This document shows, in pieces, positions 1-12,797 of a stretch of DNA of 64,000 nt. The stretch is from Ischnura elegans (lineage: Eukaryota; Arthropoda; Insecta; Odonata; Coenagrionidae): positions 62,418,069-62,482,068 of the forward strand of contig NC_060254.1 of NCBI RefSeq assembly GCF_921293095.1. The letters run 5' to 3'. The notes below the pieces were generated by a model. The model was given only the letters and a program-made list of their open reading frames with translations. It had not been told where the DNA came from and did no database searches. Within the stretch, counting starts at the first letter, position 1, and the number at the start of each line of letters is the position of its first letter. The position numbers and the translations under genes are program-made.

Positions 1-3000
1 CTGATTTTTGGACCCAGGCCCAGACGGTGGAAAGCCTCAAACCAACCCCAACCCGATTGACCTTTTAGCCCAACTCAATGCACACTAAGGTGCCAAATAG
101 TGTGATCATGGACCTGTTCTACTCAGAATAGTGTCTTGAGCAGGTTTTTTTTCCATGACAGCTCACATCTTAGCTCTGGTATCAGAAGTATCTGGCATCA
201 CCCTCTGTTCCTAAACACAAACTGGTACTCTCCCACTAGAGTCATTGATATCTAGTCATTTGGTTATGATGAGGGATGAGAGAAAATGGTTCTCTAATTG
301 CATGTAATGTTTAGCTTACAGCATATACCTCAGAATCTGGATTGTTATCTACAAGTGTGATGCAAAACATTTTTACCGGATAAAACTTTTAAGCTAATAC
401 TTTTACAGGACTGAGGAGTGAGGTGTGCCATGCCATAGCCAATAGTGTGGCTGCCAGCAGATGGTAAGGGTGACGGGGTTTGCACCGAGCGCCTTCACTT
501 CAGCATTTTTGCATTGAAGAAATAAACATATGATACAATGGATGAGATTTTCACCCAAATGACTGGTAGCGGTACGTGGGAGATTCCACTTTTAATGATT
601 TTTTAAACGTTCAAGAGGCTTCAAACCAATTATAATCCACACCAATCCAGAAAATACCTTACTTCTCTACCCATTGGGCTAATCCCTTCCCTCTCATTTA
701 ATGATTAAATGGAAACTACAAGTGAAACCAATTATTACACTGAAAAACTACTATGTTAATATTTTTCCATTACATTTATAGTTATCCATGGCAAATTTAT
801 CAGAAATACATAGTGGGCTTGTTCAAATCTGGTCCATTAACTTGATATAACTTAAATATCCTCAAATAATCCTGACATGATATAAGCTTCCGACTCAATG
901 AGGGAGGAGGAATCACATGCATTGTCGATTAAGACTTCATTTACAATAACATATAAATGTAGTCGCAATGAATACATTTTTTAGATAATTAGATATGTTA
1001 ATCTATCCTACAGGACCAATCAAACCAACAAAATATTTGGAGAGAATAGGTTTCATAACATCTCATACATAATTATAGAGATTTTTCTGGGCTAAAACAT
1101 TCTGCTGATAATTGCCAGGGTTAGAATGATGAATTGATGTCCAATTATGAGGGTGAGAGTCGCTTAAGTTATGGCTCACTCTAAAATAATCCTAACATGC
1201 ACATCGCTAAGTGAATCCATTCATCATATACTTAGTGGACCACGAGTAAAGAAGGGGACTACTGTATGCATGAAGTCCTAATATATATCTTTTGACTGGT
1301 AAAAAACACAAATCACTCTTTGTAGCTGTGCAGAAGTGTCCCCCTTCCATTTTATGGGTTTACAGTTTCATTATGAAAATTTTAGCATTTTACGATATTT
1401 GCAATGGCCAAGTTAATTTGAAAGTTTTAATGAAATAGGCTGACGAATGTAATGAGAATCTGGTTGAGCTAGAAGCAGTAATAAAATGCTACAAATGTGT
1501 AGTGTACGTATCAGCATTGCAGAGACGCAATAGCAGTAGCCTCAAATAATATATTTAAATTGAGCCATGGTAAAGCAAGGATTTATTTCGTTACTCCTCA
1601 GCTTTTCTGGGCTTAAGGATATATTTGGGGGGATATCTGAACATGTGTGCTGATCATGATATTCTACTTTCCAAGATCTTATTAATATTTCAGAAGTCAC
1701 TGCACAACTTTTGTACACCTAAATAGAAGATGAAATTTGATAAAAAACAAAAGTGAAATGATCGTAGGATAAAGGGTTTCACAGGTTAAAAGGCTAACTA
1801 TAGAAAAAATATCACTGAAGACTACATGACAAGCAGGTGGATTTGTCTTTCAAATTTTTTAAAGATAAAACAAGTGAACCTGAGATTGGGAATTATATTG
1901 ATGACAAATATAAATTATAGCTAACAAAAGGAGTATAACAGAAACAATTTAACCTTTACAACCATCCGCCTCCATAATTTTCAGAGAAAAACCGAGATGT
2001 TTATGTATAATAAGACAATCTCCAGGTAAAATGTACCAGGCATGTGACAACCGATTGTATTAAGTTAATAAAGTGAATTTAGTGATAAATGAATGGGCTC
2101 CAAAGCAATAACAAAAGAATGCATTCTCCAAGAATGAAAAGATTTAACAGTTTTGTTATTGGTGTAGGAGAAATGAAAGTTACACAACAAACCAAACATG
2201 TACAATAAGTTTAATTAGAAAGGCCAAATTGAAGAAGTTGTGGGTGGATGCAATACACAATGTGTAGCATTAAAAAAAATATGAGCAAGAAAAAAAGGGT
2301 GCTTTAAATACTGAATTGTTTTTGGAGGAAGCATAGGCAATTAGAATGTGATATACATGAGGTAGACTAAGAAACGGCAGAGTGAAGAAGTTGAGGGTGA
2401 ATGTGCTACCCAGAAATTTTGAACTAATAAATGATTATGAGTGTAATGAATGGTGTATGAATACTGAGTTGATTTGGTAGAAGCAAATGCATTATGCATG
2501 GATACAGAAGTAAGGTGAAAATTACTGACATTGATAATGGTGTAGGCCAAACACCAAGCCTCGGTCTTTTCCAACTTGGTCTCGCCAAAAAGTAAACTGC
2601 ATTTTGAAGGCATGTTTGGGAGAAATAGAAACTTAAAAGCCAAGCATCAAAATATGGCAGATAGGTATAAGCAGGGTGGTTTGATTTTCTCATTATTTAC
2701 TAAGAGATGTAAAAAAATAAGCATTAAAAATGTTAGAAAACTATTGGCGTAACCTTAAAGCTGTACAGTTCAGATTAAGGCTGTGAGCAAGCTATTTGTG
2801 GCCTTATTACACTGCTACAGGCATTGAAATCAAAGGTAAAAGATAATTTGCACCAAATTAGAAATAAGTATTACAAACTTGAAGACATCTTTGGACTTTG
2901 AATTGACCAAACCAAGGGCTTTTGTGGCTGTCGGAGGCATCAGGATTTCTTGATGAATTTTTATCAATCTAATCGAGACTTTTCACCTTCCTCACCCCAA

Positions 3001-4218
3001 TTACTTCCCTGTGACAAATGGAAAGCATCAAAAAGCATTAATCAATGACAAAAAACTAGACATTTAATTTTCCTAGATTTATTTTTGAACTTCAATCTAA
3101 GTCGCAATTAAATACAATATTTTCTTCTTCTAAACAGAAATGGTATTAATGGGGGATTGTCAAGATACTATGGGAGTTATTTCAAGTTATCCTGTAACAT
3201 AGAGGACCTCAAAAATGCATGCTACATTCTTAACTCGTTTAAATTCCAAAAACAGGTGGAGACATTGCAGCTTAAGTTTTCGTGAAAGGGGAGATTCCGA
3301 AAAACTGTGCTTACAATTGACTATAGTGACATCATTTCTCTGACTGTATTAGCAGGGAGATTCTAAAATTACACAAGGAAGGAGAGAAATGATGCCATGG
3401 GCAAAGTTAGGCAAGAAGGTAAATTTCAATTTTTAGAAGCTAGTGAAATAATTGGCCTTATCGTGACTTAATTACCGAGTAATAAATACATTGTCATCAT
3501 TTATGAAATTAAAAAAAAAATGATATTTTTAATTTGTTCCCTGGGAATCCCTCATTGATAATTTGTGAAATGCATTATCTTAGATGTTAGGTAACCTAAA
3601 ATTAAACAAATAAATTCCAGTTCATAATTAAAGAAGAAACTTTCAAAATAAATAAAAATGCAAAACTCACAAGTAAAAACTATCATAGTTGACCAAAGAA
3701 TTGGGTTTCAGAGCGATATGACATAACACCCCTCCCAATTGCTGGCTGACTTCAATGCATTTTAACATTAGCAATAAAAATCTTTCATTACACCACAATT
3801 TTCAAGCTATACGTGTTTAAATATATAATGCATGCCTTTTCATTTTTCACAGAAATGGTTAGAGGCAAGTTAATATTACATGAGATACATTTTTGTGACC
3901 AAGAAAGTTTGAGAAAACGCCTGAATAATGGTTCCCTACAATTCTTTCATTGATTAGAACTGGGGCAGAATTAAAATTATTTAGCTTAACTTAGATTTAT
4001 AGAAATCTTCAAAAGCATATAACATATTATGAAAAAATGCCATTCTTTCAAGACTTAGCTACAAAGATTTCTCATAAATACTAATACTAATTTCTTACTC
4101 AAGAGAGGATAGCATGCATGGGATTTGAAGTCATTTCTTAAGTACTCAACAGTTCACTTGACAAATATACCGCGTTATATAAATTCTATAACAAGTTTTC
4201 GTATCCCACACTATAATA
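1..4218. other. AT-rich non-coding stretch
   Basis: No reading frame here has protein-like composition, recognisable motifs or convincing splice borders. Short minus-strand frames near 2341-2693 are low-complexity by-products of AT-rich DNA. I see no TIRs, tandem arrays or RNA genes. It is best read as intergenic or intronic sequence. Confidence 0.6.
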
Positions 4219-4612
4219 CAGGGTGGAGTAAAATCGTGCCACAAAATTTTAACCCTGAATAGCTGACGGCAGTAGGAACTAAAATTACAAATTGATGCTT
4301 AGGTCGAAAATGCACCATTTTCGAACTACAGAAACTTTGCGCCAAGAGCTCCAATTCGCTGTAAGTTTGCTTTGTTTCTGGAAGCTCTGGACAATTCATA
4401 GACTCGAATGATTTGCCTGCTGGAGATCGCAATGTGCCCAAGGCAGCTCGTAAGCCCAGTGGTAGTGCAACAGCCTTGCAACCTGGGGTATTGGGTTCAG
4501 AGCATTCCGCAACAGGACAAACTCACGGCGTATTGGAGCGCTTGGTGCAAAGTTTCTGTAGTTAAAAATGGTGAGCTGGCATCAGCTATCCACGATAAAA
4601 TTTTGTGAAACA
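4219..4612. repeat. Foldback MITE-like inverted repeat
   Basis: The left half (4219-4390) is an imperfect inverted copy of the right half (about 4500-4612). Both carry CACAAAATTTTA near the outer edge and, further in, matching stretches around AACTACAGAAACTTTG and GCTCCAAT. The outer end reads ACAGGGTGGAGTAAAATC, a terminus style seen in arthropod MITE-like repeats. The short frames on both strands here are only the two arms read through. Superfamily is not assignable; no target duplication was confirmed. Confidence 0.6.
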
Positions 4613-5463
4613 ATTTTTCTCCACAATATAATATACCATGCCACAACCAATTTGAAAGCATCAAGCCTTTTGATAAAGAAGTTTGATGTCGTAATCGGTC
4701 AAAGACCAGAAAATATTGTTATGTGGAATATAAAATGAAAGCAAAACAAAGAATGTACCATGAAAAAAGGTAAGGTAGTGTTTTTTCATTATTTTGAAAA
4801 AAGGTTACAGGTCAATAAAAACAAACAAGAAGCAAATGATTTCAAATAACAGAGGTAAAATCTAATACAAGGTATTTTTCTGATATTCTAATTTTGGCAA
4901 GACTATTTTTTTATGTATACGACGGTCATCATCATCTGATGGCTATAAACATCAAATGACAAGATGAAGATTTCTACATATAACAAAATCATCATATCAC
5001 AGTCCAAAGCAATCGAAAAATACCATGTGTTTCAACAGTCATAAAAATTATTTCTACACGTTCACCACATACGCGAAGTTACGGTAACATTGGCATGAAC
5101 AAGACAGCTAGGGATTATGATGCAATCCATTGCACAAATTACCTACTCAGTTATTCAAAGATCAAATTTTATTCACTTTAGCTGGCAGTTTCGGAGTAAC
5201 AGGTAATTACCATAATATATACATCGAGATACTGCCCCACTCTTCCCTATTAATTTTTTTCACCACTTAAACACTTAATAAATAAAAAAACAAACACTAC
5301 TTGGCAGCAATTTAATTTCCCTAAGCAATTTTTCATACATAACGTCCTCTGAGTCACATGCCGATAGCGCTGCTTAATCACATGTACGGCCAGATTTTCA
5401 GTGGAAAATCATATCCAGGAACAGACCTGATTATTCATCATGATTACACATTGAAATATTTAC

Positions 5464-6301
5464 CTAACATGTTCATTGATCGCATAACCCAAATGCAATC
5501 AATGCACCCTAAAAGAGAGCTCTTAAAAGAACTCATCACCATTAGGAAATTCCCTTTCGTGGTAATATTAATTTGACATAGAGAATTATACATTTCAAAG
5601 AAAATTTCTAACAGTAAATAACTGAAACTTACGATTCAGCTGTCCATACATGAAATATATAAGACTCTGACTCGCACCGACTACAATCGTACAATGAGAC
5701 CTGTATAGGATACAATGTTCTTCCCGGTAACAGCCTCCGCACCAACACAACTATAACACAAATGCTATGTCAGTGAAGAGGAAACTCAACTAAAATTTGA
5801 TAAGATAACTGTTCCTCGTATAGTGTGAGTGAGTGCACTGAGTAAATGCCTGAATGATAACAAATGATAAGAAACCCTGTTGCTGTTCCTAGGTTCCTAG
5901 AAAAGATTTCTGGTAGGAACAACAACAGAGTAGGTAAAAGTAATGTACACTGCCAAAACTTTCTGATTCACAATCATTTCAACACGTAAAATAGAACACT
6001 AACATAACTGATTACATTAACTATCGGAAAGGAAAGCAATCAGAACACCGAAGACAAAATTTGAATCTGGATTTAAAAGGACTGAATTATATCAACAACA
6101 AATCGCATTCTTGAAAAACAATAGTTTAACTACACAGCAGTCTAACAAGTAGTTTTATAGCAAAGATCTGAAAACACTTCGAGTATCCACAATAAGTTTC
6201 CCGGGTGAAATGAACCCTAGGGTCCGGATATAAATGAAAGTATCTAATAATTTCCACAACGAAAAAACATAGATCTTACCAGCACCAGAGACTTCAATCA
6301 T
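5464..6301 (-). CDS. Candidate 5' exons of a spliced gene (unidentified)
   Basis: I do not recognise a family. Reading the minus strand, an ATG at 6301-6299 opens a 22-nt coding stretch (MIEVSGA plus one base) ending at a good donor (G|GTAAGA at 6280/6279). A 48-nt exon at 5680-5633 follows, with acceptor TTGTAG and donor C|GTAAGT, then a 45-nt exon at 5508-5464 with acceptor CTTTTAG and donor G|GTAAAT. All three are open in the same phase (1 to 1 to 1). The first exon lies beside a CpG-rich block, which fits a promoter-proximal start. Against it, the exons are very short, and a plus-strand frame at 5358-5576 (starting MPIALLNHMYGQ, running into G|GTAATA at about 5563) overlaps the third exon and looks equally protein-like. 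At most one of the two strands is likely right. Confidence 0.27.
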
Positions 6302-6339
6302 TCTTCCTTTGGGTTATTTGCTCCTAAAGCCGCACAATA

Positions 6340-6510
6340 TGAGAAATTAGGCCTCTCATCTCCATTTAGCCGCCCACACCACGCGATCGGGTCTTCATCA
6401 ACAACCATTGCCAATAACAAGTAAAACACGCGCAGCAAATTAGGGAGGGATATTCGAAATTGAGACGTCGCGACGCGTCGCGCGAAGGGCGCCTTAAAGT
6501 CACACAATGA
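6340..6510 (-). promoter_or_regulatory. CpG-rich block, possible promoter of the minus-strand candidate
   Basis: In an AT-rich window this block is strikingly CpG-dense, with runs such as GACGTCGCGACGCGTCGCGC near 6463-6482. It lies immediately upstream, on the minus strand, of the candidate start at 6301. No TATA box is evident. A promoter role is inferred only from composition and position. Confidence 0.3.
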
Positions 6511-6532
6511 GACAAAAACCTAAAAATACAAT

Positions 6533-6660
6533 GATACAGGGGGTGTTTCAGGAAGAATCTGCAATACTTCAGGAGGTGGTAGGGGAGACAATTTTAAGCA
6601 TTTTTTGTTCACAAAAATGGGGTCGCAACCAGGCGTCTGGGGTGATTGGGGGCCCTCGGC
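6533..6660 (+). repeat. Interspersed repeat end, GGGTGTTTCAGGAAG family
   Basis: This starts ACAGGGGGTGTTTCAGGAAG and continues with CTTCAGGAGGTGGTAGGGGA and GGGGTCGCAACCAG. The same order of words occurs on the minus strand at 33265-33385, and a shorter related end lies on the minus strand near 11130-11170. Three copies with one conserved terminus indicate a mobile repeat family. The superfamily is not clear from the sequence. Confidence 0.55.
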
Positions 6661-7841
6661 TGGAGCTCATGATGATTCCACCCCGGAAAATTATAGGATT
6701 TTGCATTTCCGGAAAACAGATTTTGACGCTATTCTGGCTCTTAAACACAAGATTAAATTTAAAAAATACAATTTTGTAAGAAAAAATACTAATAAAAGTG
6801 GGAACTTCACAGATTAAAAAATTTAATTAGGAATTATGGTTCTACTATCTATTTAGTGAATTTTTTCATTGAAAATGCTCTAAAATGAATGAACCTCTAA
6901 AATAACCTTTTCGAATAACCCTTTCAAAAAGCAAAAGTAAAAATGTTAAATATTACTAAGCACATTATGGGCCAGGTGAAGACTTGTGGTTGTTTTGAAT
7001 TAACTATGTCTAATTAATTTTTGCATAGCAAATAGACGTAGTCACAAGTACATAGCTTTTATCCATGTTTATTATTATGTTTTAGTTTTTTATTGTTTTA
7101 AAAAGTAGATAAAAACTTATGCAAAAATTGAGGTAAGTACTAATTTTGTAGAAAATTTTAAGCCCGCATAAACAAACGTATCTCAAACTATTTTTTTAAA
7201 GGATAATGTTTAACAATTTATTTCGTCCATATAAATCAGCTGGCCAATTTGTATATTATTGAAGCTGTAGTTAAAAACGTATTTTTATCAGCCACTGTCA
7301 AATATTAATGGGACCAATCATTAATTCAATTATTTTTGTGATTTCCTTCAAAGTGAACATGCGTTCAAGGACTCATAAAAAATACTCACAATATAAATAA
7401 TTACAACTGTATTAACACAACCAACTTCTACATACTTAAGGTAAGAAATAAAAAAAATAGCAATTAAGGTCAACTCTACGCATTTGACATCCTTTAAATA
7501 TTGCTGATATTTGACGGGAAGCCGAACTTGAATTCAACATTCTATCCGAAAACTCCGCTCAAGTGGCAGATGAGCTGGGGTTTGAAATATCAACACAGAG
7601 AACGTCAAAGAAACAGAAGCAACGCGCCCGCAGAAAATCCAGAGGAATAGTTCACGAGATCAATTTCCTACCTTTTTTTGGATCATTTTATTTCAGAGAT
7701 ATATTTAAGATAGACAGCAAATGTTTCCGTGGAGTCCTTCTTGAAGGCCTCATTCCCTCCAACCTATCAAGATTCGCGACTCGTCAATACGGGCGTACAG
7801 AGAGCGTTACAAAGAAAGGGTTGGGAGCCGTAAGAGACTCG

Positions 7842-8150
7842 GAGGCTGCGCGCTAGGATTAAATTGCTCGAGAAATTGAGAATGGATATCTTATAAAGCG
7901 ACACGGAGATCATCATATTAGAACCCCACTGCATTTCCAGGTACGACACAAACGATAAAATAGGAGAGATATTTAGGCGAACGGATAGGCGCAGGAATTC
8001 GTTATCTCTCCCGCAAAAAGGACTTCAATAAATGTTGGGCGTAATTTCGTTAGAATATTTCCTTTATATATGAATACGGCGGGTGTCCTGACATCCCCCG
8101 CCACACGCCTATTGAGACAGTTTTCAGGGTAGTATGTAGATGTAGATAAC
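7842..8150 (+). mobile_element. LINE fragment, RT C-terminus plus 3' tail (family B)
   Basis: The plus strand encodes a degraded C-terminal piece of a non-LTR retrotransposon polyprotein (LRLLEKLRMDIF, then KSDTENIILEPHYISRYD with shifts, then RRTDRRRNS). This matches the cleaner copy at 42990-43195 and the minus-strand copy around 14340-15260. A non-coding tail follows and ends in GTAGATGTAGAT, the simple-repeat tail shared with the other LINE family here. No catalytic RT motif is left. It is dead and 5'-truncated. Confidence 0.75.
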
Positions 8151-8423
8151 CACCATAAAACTTTTACTAACAAAACGGCCTACTACATGTGTACAGTAGT
8201 GTCTTTCTTTATCGAAGAATTAGAAAAAAACCGCCGTTTTTGAGTCTTGAAAATCACAAATATCTTATATCCCCGAGTCCCCCTTCGGCAGAGGGGAATT
8301 CCTCAGACCCCTGGTCCCCCCTTTGGTCCAAACTTAGATCCGCCTTTGGTATCAGGAGTATCACGGCAGGTTTTGCAATAGAAAATCGTTTCTTTCCTTT
8401 GTTCGCGTTTGGCGACATGGGCG

Positions 8424-8704
8424 TACCCAGCGGGGGGCAGTAAGGTGCAGCTGCCCCCCACGAAGCAGAAATAAATTTAGTATAAAACGAAAGTTTTGAA
8501 CAAATTTTCTTTAAATACAAGAATAGTGATATTAATATAAAACATGTAATTAAAATTAAAATATTTTATTTTTCGAGCAAATAATTTTTAAAAAACTAAT
8601 AAGGCGCTTTTATAATTTTCTTGAAATTTTGGTTCCCTAACTTTTTCTGTTACAACTTGAACTACCGCGGCTTGCCCCCGTCTAGTTTTGATCCTGGGCA
8701 CGAC
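8424..8704. repeat. Possible short TIR element
   Basis: The left edge reads GGGCGTACCCAGCGGGGGGC and the right edge CCTGGGCACGACC. The inner words CGTACCCAG and CTGGGCACG are near inverted complements. The interior is AT-rich and non-coding. A partial hAT-like 3' end (CTTAGATCCGCC, 8333-8344) lies just upstream. I could not define a target duplication. Confidence 0.3.
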
Positions 8705-9279
8705 CTTGTTTGGCGCAATACATTGAAAATAGAAACTAAGCGCTCAAAAAATTAAAATATATGTACAGAACTAACCAAAAAGTAAACGCAATTATAGAGA
8801 GAAGAAATAACCGCACGGAAAGATGACTCGAAGCGCGTCACAAGACGGTATTATTTAAACTATATAAATGAAAATACGAATATTCCAACGTACCTGAATC
8901 TGTATCTAAACTCTCATTGTGTAGCAAATTGATACAGGAACCACTTCTTGTTCAGCCAAGCACTAAAGTTTTTTGAGATATTATTAACATAAAAGAGTTT
9001 TTTCTTCTTCTCATCTGCGCCCCGCTTTTGTCAACACGTTTCAAAGAGCATGAAACTTATTGAAACTCTCTCACTTACCAAACCAACATTCACTGAACCA
9101 CTTAGAATTTGTCTGAATCTGTGCGAGGAAAAATAGTGAATATTTGTGCTGAGGGCGCGCAACTTCCCCCTCTAATAACGCTTCCTTCCCTACTTCCAGT
9201 CTTGAGAGAAATACTTGGCACTGATTCCGGCGGTAATAGATACCCCTAAGTCAAAATATCAGATAAGGCAGATTTGTAA

Positions 9280-9730
9280 CTATGCCCAGACATTGTAATC
9301 TGATATTTTTTCTCGATGAATTAATTGTCCGCAGTTGACCCAAAATATACCGATATACACGGTCGCACTTACGGTTGCCACTGTGGTCTCATTTCGCGAG
9401 GGAGATTCACACGAACTCGTCGTCGTATTTGGCCAAAGCGTGGAACAGGAGAGAGTCGGGATCAGCGCCCCAGCGCATGCCGGCCGCTTCATAATATACG
9501 CGATCGTTGTGGGGCCCCCCGAAGCTCGGCGCCCCCAGTGTCCTCTGGATGGCAGTTCTCTACACAACTCACTCATAGCGTTACGAGGGTTATGCACTAT
9601 TATCGACAATTCCAGTAGTGAATTATCGACAATTCCAGAGGACTCTTGGGACCCCCTGAGTTCGGGGCCTTCGGCGATCACCGACCAGCCGACCTGGCCA
9701 GACCGCCCCTGGTCGCAACTACTTAGTTAA
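9280..9730. other. GC-rich island with overlapping frames on both strands
   Basis: A frame of about 131 codons runs on the plus strand (9335-9730) and one of about 133 on the minus strand (9681-9280). Both simply reflect few stops in a CpG-rich block. The unit TTATCGACAATTCCAG is repeated in near-tandem at 9600-9640. Neither translation has a motif I know. A promoter or CpG island, an exon of unknown type, or an old repeat are all possible. Confidence 0.3.
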
Positions 9731-10139
9731 TGGGCTACGGAAACGTAAACATTTTTGAAGCACTTTGCAGTTACCATGAAAACGATTTTTCTTGGTTACT
9801 GTGACAGTCGGCTTCGGGCCGCGCGTTGCGAGCCGAATACGCGACAGTCGGAAGCTAGAGCACGATACCTCAAGGCTGGGCGATGTAAAAATAAGCGGGT
9901 ACATATACCTAATGAAGCGGTCCGTTCTCGAATTTTAAATCCCAAAAAAACATTTACAACTTAGCAAGCAAGATTTATTCATGAAATGGTTAGTAAGGGG
10001 ACTTTAATCAATTAACAAAATATCTGCATCAATGAAATATGTGATCGTAAAGAAAGCAACAAGAAAACAACTTATAAAAAAAAAAGAAATTTCAATTTTC
10101 CATCAATTACACAACACAATTAACCTTTTATGGCAATTT

Positions 10140-10700
10140 TTAGTCTCTTCCGCGTAAATTATTTAAATATAAGCGACACCAAGGATTATTTTCACAAAAT
10201 GACATGGCGTTACGAAAGTTATGTCTTTCTTCTTGAAAAAGAACGAGTGTGCGCTGATGGGAAACAAAGGGGAAAATCGGGGGGTTGAGTGGGAGTGTCG
10301 TCTCCGATCTTACTTTAGGAGTTGATGATGATACAGGCAAGGGCGTGGGGGTTGCTCGTGGGCCTCGTCGAAAGATGCGGCGCAGGCTCGCAGACAACTT
10401 CCAGGATCCGGAAGTGGGCTGTCTGGCAGTGGATGGCTTGGCCTGCCCTTCCTTCAGCAATTCTCGCGTACACCCAGATATCAGGATCTCGAGGAAAAAG
10501 GACAATCTGGCCATCGGCTGGCGAACAGATCGCCACGGCTCGTCCTTGGCTCCGGTCTCGCCTCGCCTCCACGATGACAACACATGCGGCGTCTATACTT
10601 CGCCTGCTGTCGCCTGCTTCTTCTAACTCCTCATCCTGACTCCTTCCGACCGCTTCTCGATCGCTCATTGCCGATCTTATCAGGACAAGGGAGGGGGAAG
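10140..10700 (-). other. CpG-rich block; possible exon of unknown gene
   Basis: Frames of 105 to 147 codons stay open on both strands. The most protein-like is on the minus strand from ATG at 10668 to a stop at 10315 (starts MSDREAVGRSQDEELEEAG), in a good start context. A minus-strand GTAAGA lies just past the stop (about 10314-10309), so the stop could be removed by splicing in another frame. I do not recognise the product. Base composition is unlike the flanks, as for a coding first exon or a CpG island. Confidence 0.3.
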
Positions 10701-12797
10701 GGGAAACTACATGTGGTGTATTACATCAGCGCCACCTGCTTTTCTGAATACTTCACAATCGTTTCTTCCTACTTTTTTTCTTTATCGCGCACTTTTTGAA
10801 TAACTTTTTTAAAAAACAACACACTCATACACATCAAAAATTACCAAATACAAATAAATCATCACTTGAAACAGACATTAGGAAAAAATAAACTTATAGT
10901 CATTTTAAAATAAACAAACCTTGCCATGAAATTAATTTATAAAAAAAACAAACATGCTGGCGAGCATTGTCGCCACAGTACCTAAACATTTTTTTATTCC
11001 CCATTAGGAGGCAGTCCCATACTTACACTGGTGAGGAAGTGCTGGTCCCTTTTACTTTTTACTCTATTAAAACTTTGGAATTTTAAGGACATTAAATAAT
11101 TACGGTTTGACGAAAATGTGGGATTAAAATATTTCATTTTCCTCCTGAAACACCCTTTATACTGATGCAAAAACATTCACTAATATTAGTGGATCTCCGG
11201 ATATTCTGAAACAAATAAATACAAAAAGCTCACGACCGCGACAGTGGTTGTGTGCAAGGTGGGGATTGAGATTGCCAGGAGGCTTTTCCTCTTTACACAA
11301 GTTCCATCGATTCCGCCTCAACATGAATCCACGTAAACGTACCTAAGATAATTTACGAAACTATGGTATGCGGGTTCAATCCTCTTCCGTCATAAAAAAA
11401 ACCATGGTGCGTAACCTGTAGTAACTCCCAGTGATATTCTGGCAAGGGTGATCCAACAATCGTCTCGAATTTGCCATGAAGAGGTCAAAAAGGTACATAA
11501 TTCCATTGGAATAATAAAATTAAAATTTCTTCTACGAAGGAAATAAACCAAGAGGGTCCATTTATCCTCCTAAATCTACTAGTAAATTGTATTAAAATTA
11601 AAAAAAATGTAAAGTATTGGGCGCAAGATATTAAACCAAATGAAGAAACAAAATGAGACTTGTTCATTCACGATTCTCGCCTAAAGTTGGAACTGACACT
11701 CACGAACCGGATAAGGAGTGATAACAATCATTTGTTTCTTACTTTTGATACGTAATTACATTTCTATTTAACTGAAAAGTTTCTCTTGCTATTAAAAGGT
11801 GTTGGCTCGATCATAGACCCAGACATAGCGCACTGACATAAATTGCACAAGTTACCATTCGGTTTTCTTGGCGCCACCATGTCTGACATTTTCGGCTCAA
11901 AATGATACAATTATTCCCCGAAAAAGTTAATATTTTATACATTTTCTAATGAATAATCCTCGAAATCATATCCAGCACGACGATGGCTTCGAAATGTTTC
12001 TTAGTAATACGAGCAACATAGACCGAAATATTTAATTTTATAAATGAAAGGATTCCACATTATATCCATTCATGCAGAGGATAAGAATTACATTTAGAAA
12101 TCGGTCGAAAATTCATTGGTTTCACTTCTATACCTAGCATGTGGTAGTAAATACATAATTTAGCCTAAATTACCTAATTCACAAAAAAAACTCGAATCCT
12201 CAAACAAAAGGAGACTTCACACTTCAATTCCGACTGAAAAAATATCTAACGGATAGGAATAATGGGCTATTTTTAGGGACAACAAGCATGAAAATTATCC
12301 GCTAATCCTATCATAAATAAATTTCAGAACGGAAATTGGACGATGGTCTACGGCAGTGGTCATGGTTAGAGAGACTTCATCCCGTTATTTTCCAAACAAA
12401 TAATGCGCGCACATTAATTACGGATATCTATATTAATAAAAGAGGATGTCTGTTTGTCTGTCCGCTATACGTTACGCTACGGCTGCATGGATTGCGACCA
12501 AAGTGACTTCATAGGTGTATCTCATACTAACAAACTTCGTAGTGCTACTTCCGGTTGCGTCCTTCGTGTCGTTTTCTCATTACCACGTATTACGACACAT
12601 CATACAACTTATTCGGTTGGACATCCTGCCGAATAGGCACACCTATTGACACGATAACAGAAGAAAATCTAAAAATCCTGCAGTGCGATTAAGAATTCTA
12701 AGTTTCCCACTTCTCTGTATACTGTCCTTCCCGAGCAACCCTGGGTAGGGTAGCCTTCTGGTACTTCATAAATCTGAAATCGAAGAAGGTATCCTTA

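Noticed and set aside
4920..4990. CATCATCATCTGATGGCTAT as a hammerhead-like core
   Set aside because: No GAAAC-N4-GTC block at the required distance on either strand.
9335..9730. 131-codon frame as a gene
   Set aside because: The opposite strand is equally open; this reflects local GC content and nothing in the translation is recognisable.
12430..12650. Repeat starting ATTAATAAAAGAGGATGTCTG
   Set aside because: It resembles a widespread insect repeat type, but I could not find a second copy, TIRs or a tail in the window, so no call.
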